A DNA stretch of 64,000 nucleotides from Pseudorhizobium flavum (GTDB lineage: Bacteria > Pseudomonadota > Alphaproteobacteria > Rhizobiales > Rhizobiaceae). Under the pieces are notes generated by a model. It was not told the origin of the DNA. It saw only the letters and a list, made by a program, of their open reading frames with translations, and did not search any database. The stretch covers positions 2,666,001 to 2,730,000 of the forward strand of contig NZ_LR723670.1 in assembly GCF_902502825.2 (NCBI RefSeq), given 5' to 3'. Shown one piece after another: positions 58,307 to 64,000 of this stretch (position 1 is the first letter of the stretch; each line of letters begins with the position of its first letter). A program made the position numbers and the translations under genes.

Positions 58307-59584
58307 ATGCGACGTAATCTCCTCCCTATTCTGGCGCTCCTGACGAGCACGCTGTTCCTGTTCCTCGGCAATGGCCTGCAGGGCCTGCTGCTCCCGGTCC
58401 GCGGCTCGGCCGAAGGCTATTCGAACGAGATCCTCGGCCTGATCGGCACCACCTGGGCGACGGGTTTCGTCGTCGGCTGCTTCGTTGCTCCGAATCTGGT
58501 GCGCCGCATCGGCCATGTCCGTGCCTTTGCGGGCTTCGGCGCCCTCATCTGCCTCAACGTCCTGCTCACCGGCATCCTCGTCGACCAGACGGCCTGGCTG
58601 ATCCTGCGTGCCGTTACTGGCTTCTGCACCGCCGGAACCTCGATGATCATCGAAAGCTGGCTGAACGAGCGTGCCACGAACGAGAGCCGGGGTGCGATCT
58701 TCTCCTTCTATATCTCGATCACCCTATTCGGTGTCGTCGGCGGGCAGATGATGGTGCCCTTTGCAGACGTGTCGACACCCATCCTGTTCATGATCTGCGG
58801 CATCCTCTACTGCCTTGCGATCATCCCGACAGCCGTCTCCAAGGCGGCGTCACCACAGCCGCTGAAGCGCGTGCGGCTTGACCTCAAAGGCCTTTACCGG
58901 AATTCGCCCGTTTCCTTCATCGCCATCCTGCTGATCGGAACCGCCAATGGCGCCTATGGCACGCTGGTGGCGGTTTTCGGTGCCCGCGCCGGACTGACGG
59001 AAGACATGATCGCGATCATGGTCAGCGTCACGATCCTTGCCGGTGCCGTGGCGCAGTTCCCTGCGGGCCGTCTGTCGGACCGCATGGACCGCCGATATGT
59101 CCTCGCAGGCCTGGCGGGTCTTGGAGCGGTCGCCGGCGTGGGCTTGAGCCTCTTCCAGCCCGCAAACGTCTACATGATCCTGATCCTGGTCAGCCTCTAT
59201 GGAGCGGCAGCCAACGCCCTCTACCCCATCGCTGTCGCCCATGCGAACGATCATGCCTCATCCGAGGATTTCGTGAAGATTTCAGGTGGCCTGCTCCTCC
59301 TCTACGGGGTGGGCACGATCATCGGACCGACCCTCGGCGGTCCGGTCATGACCTGGCTCGGCCCTCACGCGCTCTTCGCCGTCACCGCGCTTTCCCATAT
59401 CCTGGTGACCGCCTATGCGATCTTCAGAAGCCGGATCAGGGCGCCGGTACCGGTGGAGGAACGCGACAGTTATGCCGGCTCGCCGGCACTTGCGCCTTCC
59501 TTGACGACTCCGGAGAGCCTGCTGCTTAATCCTCGTGCGGCCGAAGGCAGCAGCGACCAGGATCAGGAGAGGACAGCGTCATGA
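58307..59584 (+). CDS. MFS transporter (YcaD-like)
   Basis: 425 residues with 12 helices (LFLFLGNGLQGLLLPVRG start; GRLSDRMDRRYVLAG in the middle loop). It resembles the YcaD/ sugar-efflux-like MFS group. The substrate is unknown. The C-terminal 50 residues are hydrophilic. Its end overlaps the DUF1192 start by four bases. Confidence 0.85.
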   Translation: MRRNLLPILALLTSTLFLFLGNGLQGLLLPVRGSAEGYSNEILGLIGTTWATGFVVGCFVAPNLVRRIGHVRAFAGFGALICLNVLLTGILVDQTAWLILRAVTGFCTAGTSMIIESWLNERATNESRGAIFSFYISITLFGVVGGQMMVPFADVSTPILFMICGILYCLAIIPTAVSKAASPQPLKRVRLDLKGLYRNSPVSFIAILLIGTANGAYGTLVAVFGARAGLTEDMIAIMVSVTILAGAVAQFPAGRLSDRMDRRYVLAGLAGLGAVAGVGLSLFQPANVYMILILVSLYGAAANALYPIAVAHANDHASSEDFVKISGGLLLLYGVGTIIGPTLGGPVMTWLGPHALFAVTALSHILVTAYAIFRSRIRAPVPVEERDSYAGSPALAPSLTTPESLLLNPRAAEGSSDQDQERTAS

Positions 59585-59772
59585 GCTTCATGGATGACGA
59601 CAGACCGAAGAAGCCGGTTTCTCACGAGATTGGGTGCGAACTGGACGCCCTGTCGGCCGATGAACTGGACAGGCGAATTGCACTCCTGCAGGACGAAATC
59701 CGTCGCCTGGAGGCGGAAAAACAGAAGAAGGCAGCGGGCCGACGCGCTGCGGACAGTTTCTTCCGCTCGTGA
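59581..59772 (+). CDS. DUF1192-family small protein
   Basis: 63 residues with the family pattern LDALSADELDRRIALLQDEI, then a basic helix. DUF1192 proteins are short coiled-coil-like proteins of alphaproteobacteria without a known role. It overlaps the MFS gene by ATGA and precedes the CtrA-box region before rcdA. Confidence 0.82.
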   Translation: MSFMDDDRPKKPVSHEIGCELDALSADELDRRIALLQDEIRRLEAEKQKKAAGRRAADSFFRS

Positions 59773-59811
59773 TGTGCAAGAACGGGACTTTATCCTGAAT
59801 CCTTTCTTTCT

Positions 59812-59826
59812 TTAACCGGATGTTAA
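59812..59826 (+). promoter_or_regulatory. CtrA box 1 (TTAA-N7-TTAA)
   Basis: TTAA 59812-59815, seven bases, TTAA 59823-59826: a full match to the CtrA consensus. A further TTAA follows at 59830-59833. It precedes the short transcribed-looking unit that ends at the hairpin at 59924. Confidence 0.65.
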
Positions 59827-59841
59827 TCATTAACGTAGAGG

Positions 59842-59948
59842 ATGATGAACATCCGGGCTTCCTGGATTCAGACGGTTTCACCGCGTGGCGAATAGGTCTG
59901 ACTTTCTCCCTGTTTTACCTTGAGAGCCGCTTTCGCGGCTCTTCTTTT
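59842..59948 (+). ncRNA. Possible small RNA or leader peptide unit between CtrA boxes
   Basis: After CtrA box 1 comes a 17-codon frame (ATG 59842, MMNIRASWIQTVSPRGE, stop 59893-59895), then a good terminator, GAGCCGC/GCGGCTC (59924-59930 with 59935-59941) followed by TTCTTTTT. The unit would be about 100-120 nt. The SD spacing is poor (AGAGG, 0-3 bases), so a noncoding RNA is as likely as a peptide. It may instead just end DUF1192 transcripts. Confidence 0.4.
59924..59948 (+). terminator. Rho-independent terminator before rcdA
   Basis: Stem GAGCCGC (59924-59930) and GCGGCTC (59935-59941), loop TTTC, tail TTCTTTTT. Confidence 0.8.
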
Positions 59949-59974
59949 TGGCGTTCCAAGCAAAGGTGTGGGTA

Positions 59975-59989
59975 TTAACCCTTCCTTAA
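59975..59989 (+). promoter_or_regulatory. CtrA box 2 upstream of rcdA
   Basis: TTAA 59975-59978, seven bases, TTAA 59986-59989, another full CtrA consensus, about 118 bp before the rcdA start; a half-site TTAACTTC follows near 60023. Direct control of rcdA by CtrA is known in Caulobacter. Confidence 0.65.
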
Positions 59990-60106
59990 GAAACGCCTTG
60001 CGGTTTGCCGCTATAAACCCCATCTTAACTTCGAGAAGAGGCGCCAGGGAACTTTCCTTTCCCGCGGTCATTGCCTGTATTGTGATGCGTTAGCAGGATG
60101 ATTTCG

Positions 60107-60616
60107 ATGTCCGAACACGGATTGAACACTGTCAACTTTGCAGGCCGCGCCGCAGCCTCGTCGCAGTTCAAGGCGCTATATACTGAGGGCATGTCTCTTG
60201 TCGAAGAGACCGCGAGCTACCTCGATGGCCCCGGACGCGCCGCCTCCAAGGTTCTCCCGCGGGTGGCATCGGTCCTCTACGCCGCCGAATCCATGCGCCT
60301 GACGACCCGCCTGATGCAGATGGCCTCGTGGCTCCTGCTGCAGCGCGCCGTCAACAATGGCGAGATGAGCCGCGATCAGGTCCTGGCGGAAAAGAACAAG
60401 GTCCGCCTCGATGGCTTCAACGTCGACAAGAACGCGCCGGGCTGGCTCGACCTGCCCGAAGGCTTCCGTGACCTCGTCGAGCGCTCCCTGAGGCTGCAGA
60501 ATCGCGTCGCCCTGCTCGATCGTGAAATTTACCGCCCGGGCGACGCCCCGGTGCCAAGCAACGAGAATGGCGTTCGTGCCCAGTTGAACCTGCTGCACAC
60601 AGCCTTCGGCGCCTGA
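60107..60616 (+). CDS. rcdA: RcdA, regulator of CtrA degradation (DUF1465)
   Basis: 169 residues of the RcdA/DUF1465 family, all-helical (TRLMQMASWLLLQRAVNNGE, LVERSLRLQNRVALLDREI). In Caulobacter RcdA is an adaptor delivering CtrA and other substrates to ClpXP. ATG 60107 has AGGA 9 bases upstream; 60098 is an alternative. Two CtrA boxes stand in front, so the regulator of CtrA breakdown seems to be under CtrA control. Confidence 0.9.
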   Translation: MSEHGLNTVNFAGRAAASSQFKALYTEGMSLVEETASYLDGPGRAASKVLPRVASVLYAAESMRLTTRLMQMASWLLLQRAVNNGEMSRDQVLAEKNKVRLDGFNVDKNAPGWLDLPEGFRDLVERSLRLQNRVALLDREIYRPGDAPVPSNENGVRAQLNLLHTAFGA

Positions 60617-60635
60617 AAATACTGACGCTTTCGCG

Positions 60636-60665
60636 AAAGGCGGGTCTTGGCCCGCCTTTTTTTTT
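60636..60665 (+). terminator. Terminator of rcdA
   Basis: GGCGGG (60639-60644) pairs with CCCGCC (60651-60656), followed by nine T. Confidence 0.9.
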
Positions 60666-60684
60666 GCGCCAACCGCTGGGGCAT

Positions 60685-60712
60685 AAAAAAACCCGGCCGG
60701 AGCCGGGTCTTT
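60685..60712 (-). terminator. Terminator of rpmE
   Basis: ACCCGGC (60691-60697) pairs with GCCGGGT (60702-60708). On the minus strand seven T follow. Confidence 0.85.
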
Positions 60713-60734
60713 CCAAACTGATTCAGCGCAAGGC

Positions 60735-60956
60735 TTAGAGGCCGAGGCCGCCGAAGCGCTTGTTGAACTTGGAAACGCGGCCACCGCGGTCCATGAGCTG
60801 CTGGTTGCCGCCGGTCCAGGCCGGGTGCGACTTCGGATCGATTTCAAGGTTCATGGTGGCGCCTTCCGAACCCCAGGTCGAGCGGGTTTCGTACTCGGTG
60901 CCGTCGGTCATGACGACCTTGATCGTGTGGTATTGCGGATGGATGTCAGCCTTCAT
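60735..60956 (-). CDS. rpmE: Ribosomal protein bL31
   Basis: 73 residues, starting [19 protein letters not shown]. It has no cysteine, so it is the zinc-free form normal in alphaproteobacteria. The start at 60956 is the family start; the upstream extension is not. Divergent from the ABC exporter gene. Confidence 0.96.
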   Translation of the reverse strand: MKADIHPQYHTIKVVMTDGTEYETRSTWGSEGATMNLEIDPKSHPAWTGGNQQLMDRGGRVSKFNKRFGGLGL

Positions 60957-61139
60957 GTCGATAATCCTGCGCTGCGAGGTCCATATGTCGCAATTGCGAT
61001 CGCAGACCCTCTTCAATAAATGAAGCCGCAGACCGGCTGGCCACGGCTTCCCAATTCGATGCGGAGCCTATACAGGAAGGGCGCCGGGAGCACAAGTGGC
61101 GCCGGTCTCAGAAAAGAGTCCGATCGCTCTGGGGGTAAA

Positions 61140-62942
61140 GTGGCGCATTCAGAAGACAGACAGCCGAAAGGTAAGGCCATCCGACCGCTGGCAAGGCTTC
61201 TTCCCTATCTGTCCCGCTATCGCGGCCTCGTCATGGGGGCCCTCTTCGCCCTCGTCCTTTCCGCCGCGACGACCCTTGCCCTTCCACTCGCAGTCCGGCG
61301 TATGGTGGATCACGGCTTCGCCGCCGCCGACGGCAGCTTCATCAACAACTACTTCGGCATGCTGCTTGGACTGGCCACGCTTCTCGCACTGGCGAGCGCG
61401 CTTCGCTACTATTTCGTGATCACGGTGGGAGAACGTGTGGTTGCGGACCTTCGCCGCGACGTCTTCGCGCGCGTTACCAGCCTTTCGCCGGCCTTCTTCG
61501 ACGTCAACCAGTCTGGCGAAATCGTCTCGCGCCTCACCGCCGACACCACGCAGATCAAGTCCGCCTTCGGATCGGCGGCCTCCCAGGCGCTACGCAACAC
61601 CATCCTCTGTCTTGGGGCGATGGTCATGATGATCTACACGAGCCCGCAGCTCTCGGGGCTCGCGCTCGGTGCCATTCCGGTGATCGTCTTCCCGCTGGTC
61701 GCCTTCGGGCGCTCCGTCCGCAAGCGCTCACGCGCTGCACAGGATACGCTCGCCCGCACCTCCGCCTTCGCATCCGAGACGATCGGCGCGACCCGCACGG
61801 TCCAGGCCTTCAACGGCGAGGCCGCAGCCACCGCCCGCTATGCGGCAACGGTCGAGGATGCGTTCGACGCGGCCCGGGCCGCCATCCGCTCGCGGGCACT
61901 TCTGACGGGCTTTGCGATCTTCATGGTATTCGGCAGCATTGTCGGGGTGTTGTGGTACGGCGCCCAGAACGTGCTGGCCGGTACGATGACGGCAGGGACG
62001 CTTGGCCAGTTCGTTCTCTACTCGGTGATTGCCGCAAGCGCGCTCGGTCAGTTGTCGGAAGTCTGGGGCGAACTTTCGCAGGCCGGCGGCGCCGCCGAAC
62101 GCCTGACGGAACTGCTGCACGAAATCCCCGCCGTACGCGAGCCCGCCTCGCCCATCCCCCTGCCGCGGCCGCCGCGCGGTGCCGTCACCTTCGAGAACGT
62201 CTCCTTCGCCTATCCGTCCCGCGAGAACAGCGTGACGCTGAACGGCCTCTCGCTCGATGTCCGTCCTGGCGAGACGGTGGCGATCGTCGGACCCTCCGGC
62301 GCCGGCAAGAGCACGATCTTCTCACTGCTGCTGCGCTTCTACGATCCAGTCTCCGGAACCGTACGTCTGGACGGTATCGACCTGCGGGCGGCGTCGCTCG
62401 TGGACATCCGCAGCCGTCTCGCGCTCGTACCGCAGGACGTGACGATCTTCGCCGCCTCCATCCACGACAATATCGCCTTCGGCAGCACCGGCGTCAGCCG
62501 CGACGCCGTGCGTGCCGCCGCCATTGCCGCACAGGCGCACGAATTCATCGAGAAGCTCGACAGCGGCTATGACACGCTTGCCGGCGAGCGCGGCGTTACC
62601 CTCTCCGGAGGTCAGCGGCAGCGCATCGCCATCGCCCGCGCCATCCTGCGCGACGCGCCGGTCCTGCTGCTCGACGAGGCAACCTCTGCCCTTGACGCCG
62701 AAAGCGAAACATTGGTGCAGAAGGCCCTCGACGGACTGATGAAGGAACGGACGACGCTGGTGATCGCCCACCGACTTGCGACCGTCCTCAAGGCAGACCG
62801 CATCCTCGTCATGGACGAGGGCCGGATCGTCGAGGAAGGAACGCATCAAAGCCTCGTTGCCAAGGGTGGCCTTTATGCGCGGCTGGCGCGGCTGCAGTTC
62901 CACGACATCAATCGCGAAGCCGTCAGCGCTCCGTTAGCTTGA
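61140..62942 (+). CDS. ABC exporter, fused permease and ATPase
   Basis: 600 residues from GTG 61140, preceded by GGGGG (an ATG at 61020 would add 40 unlikely residues). Six helices in the N-terminal half, then a complete ATPase: Walker A VGPSGAGKST, signature LSGGQRQRIA, Walker B VLLLDEATSALD and His in VIAHRLAT. It works as a homodimer of the MsbA/lipid-or-drug-exporter group. Substrate unknown. Its last 20 bases overlap the convergent OmpA-like gene. Confidence 0.9.
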   Translation: MAHSEDRQPKGKAIRPLARLLPYLSRYRGLVMGALFALVLSAATTLALPLAVRRMVDHGFAAADGSFINNYFGMLLGLATLLALASALRYYFVITVGERVVADLRRDVFARVTSLSPAFFDVNQSGEIVSRLTADTTQIKSAFGSAASQALRNTILCLGAMVMMIYTSPQLSGLALGAIPVIVFPLVAFGRSVRKRSRAAQDTLARTSAFASETIGATRTVQAFNGEAAATARYAATVEDAFDAARAAIRSRALLTGFAIFMVFGSIVGVLWYGAQNVLAGTMTAGTLGQFVLYSVIAASALGQLSEVWGELSQAGGAAERLTELLHEIPAVREPASPIPLPRPPRGAVTFENVSFAYPSRENSVTLNGLSLDVRPGETVAIVGPSGAGKSTIFSLLLRFYDPVSGTVRLDGIDLRAASLVDIRSRLALVPQDVTIFAASIHDNIAFGSTGVSRDAVRAAAIAAQAHEFIEKLDSGYDTLAGERGVTLSGGQRQRIAIARAILRDAPVLLLDEATSALDAESETLVQKALDGLMKERTTLVIAHRLATVLKADRILVMDEGRIVEEGTHQSLVAKGGLYARLARLQFHDINREAVSAPLA

Positions 62943-63954
62943 GTTCGATGCGCCGGTTCTGGTTGCGGGCCTCCGGGGCATCGCCCTCGGCTATCGGTTG
63001 GAACTCGCCGAAACCGGCAGCAACCAGCCGGTTGGCCGGCACGCCCTGCTCGATCAGGTACTTCACCACGGACGTCGCACGCGCCGAGGATAGCTCCCAG
63101 TTGTCGCGATAGCGCCCGGTGCCGGAAAGCGGCGCATTGTCGGTGTGCCCATCGACGCGAAGCACCCAGTTGATCTCCGCCGGAATCTCCTTGGCAAGAT
63201 CGAGCAACGCTTCGGCAAGCTTGGCCATTTCCGCACGCCCCGCCTCGTCCAGTTCGCTTCCGCCGACCGGAAACAGGACTTCAGACTGGAAGACGAAGCG
63301 ATCGCCGACGATGCGGATGTTCTCGCGGTCGGAGAGGATTTCCCGTAGCCGGCCGAAGAAATCGGAGCGATAGCGGTTGAGCTCCTGCACCCGCTGCGCC
63401 AGCGCCACGTTCAGGCGTCGGCCGAGGTCGGCGATCTGCGCCTGCGATGCCTGGTCCTTCGCCTCCGAAGCCTGAAGCGCCTGCTCCACCGCCGCGATCT
63501 GCGCCCGCAAGGCGGCGATCTGCTGGTTGAGAAGCTCGATCTGGCTCATCGCCCGCGCGCTGACCTGCTGTTCCTCGTTCAGGTCCTGCGTCAGTTGGCC
63601 GATCCGCGCATTGGCAGCGTCGCTCGTGCCGGCACCCTGGTCGAGCAGCGCCTGCAGTCGTGACCTCTCGCTCTCGGAACTCGCCAGCGAGGATTGCAGG
63701 TTGGCCAGCGTATCCTCGAGATCCTGCGCGTTGCCCTTTTCGAGAGCCAGCAACTCGGTGAGTTCCGCAATCTGGCTGTTCAGCCGGTTCAGCACCTCGT
63801 CGCGTCCGGTGATCTCGCGGCTGAGCAGGAACTGCGCCAGCACGAAGACGGTAAGCAGGAACATGATGGCAAGCAGCAGGGTCGACAGGGCGTCGACAAA
63901 ACCCGGCCAGTAGTCGACGCCGCGTTCGCGACGGCGGTTCTTGACGAGCGCCAT
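62923..63954 (-). CDS. OmpA/MotB-like peptidoglycan-binding membrane protein
   Basis: 343 residues: a short cytosolic start, one transmembrane helix (about 15-40, FVDALSTLLLAIMFLLTVFV, with an Asp like the MotB/TolR proton path), a long coiled coil (about 50-190), and an OmpA-type peptidoglycan-binding domain (VDGHTDNAPL, ELSSARATSVVKYL). It is the MotB/TolR-like partner of the MotA/TolQ-like gene just upstream. It is not a flagellar MotB by context. The substrate or load of this motor is unknown. Confidence 0.85.
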   Translation of the reverse strand: MALVKNRRRERGVDYWPGFVDALSTLLLAIMFLLTVFVLAQFLLSREITGRDEVLNRLNSQIAELTELLALEKGNAQDLEDTLANLQSSLASSESERSRLQALLDQGAGTSDAANARIGQLTQDLNEEQQVSARAMSQIELLNQQIAALRAQIAAVEQALQASEAKDQASQAQIADLGRRLNVALAQRVQELNRYRSDFFGRLREILSDRENIRIVGDRFVFQSEVLFPVGGSELDEAGRAEMAKLAEALLDLAKEIPAEINWVLRVDGHTDNAPLSGTGRYRDNWELSSARATSVVKYLIEQGVPANRLVAAGFGEFQPIAEGDAPEARNQNRRIELKLTER

Positions 63955-63957
63955 CGG

Positions 63958-64000
63958 CTACTTGCTCCCGATCTTCTCGGAAAGACGGTCCAGCGTCCGG
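63958..64000 (-). CDS. C-terminal end of the upstream partner gene (MotA/TolQ-like, partial)
   Basis: The minus-strand frame ends RTLDRLSEKIGSK with TAG at 63958-63960, three bases before the OmpA/MotB-like start. The partner position suggests a MotA/TolQ/ExbB-family protein. Only 13 residues are visible, so this is a guess from context. Confidence 0.4.
   Translation of the reverse strand, partial: RTLDRLSEKIGSK

Overview
The window looks like a piece of the main chromosome of a Rhizobiaceae alphaproteobacterium, closest in layout to Sinorhizobium/Ensifer. The reasons are the block order glmM-ftsH-tilS-cpoB-pal-tolBARQ-ybgC, sqdBDC, ruvBAC, and tkt-gap-pgk-fba, together with serC-serA behind a serC-type leader, rcdA with CtrA boxes, and a high-GC codon pattern. 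I see no IS element, prophage, CRISPR array or rRNA.

Region 1 (1-10135) is accessory. A plus-strand BigR-type sulfur-sensing operon (bigR, two YeeE/YedE permeases, TauE/SafE) meets, stop codon to stop codon, a long minus-strand arsenic cluster. Read in its own direction that cluster is: arsA, then arsR2-arsC(LMW)-acr3-arsC(Grx)-arsH, then arsR1-flavoprotein-MFS exporter. The cluster holds two complete arsenate-reductase types and two ArsR repressors. arsA is broken by two compensating single-base indels, and the first YeeE gene carries an internal TGA, so the region is either decaying or has local sequence errors. It abuts the 3' end of a CAU tRNA gene at 10342-10418, a common island insertion point.

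Region 2 (10342-29748, mostly minus strand) is core: tRNA-Met, mnmA, an MscS-like channel, DUF1810, a Tim44-like protein, a DUF305 protein, serA/serC, an outer-membrane barrel, glmM, ftsH (with a near-consensus RpoH promoter), tilS and the complete Tol-Pal envelope system.

Region 3 (29980-43221) carries ybgC, the sulfolipid genes sqdB-sqdD-sqdC, a DUF2945 protein with a general-stress-type promoter, a phosphoesterase, ruvB/ruvA/ruvC with a vapBC toxin-antitoxin pair inserted between ruvA and ruvC, a soluble degenerate chemotaxis-like protein, an LLM flavin oxidoreductase, yebC, a lactamase-fold protein, ymdB and 5-formyl-THF cyclo-ligase.

Region 4 (43218-50003) has a CorC-type protein, a three-gene phosphorelay (CHASE3 kinase, single-domain regulator, REC-HisKA_2 kinase), a NaChBac-like ion channel, a probable 6S RNA, zapA and a DUF4164 protein.

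Region 5 (50321-57938) is the glycolytic/pentose-phosphate string tkt, gap, (K+/H+ antiporter), pgk, fba.

Region 6 (57962-64000) holds a 53-residue membrane protein, an MFS transporter, a DUF1192 protein, a CtrA-box-rich intergenic region in front of rcdA, rpmE, an ABC exporter and an OmpA/MotB-like protein paired with a gene running off the end.
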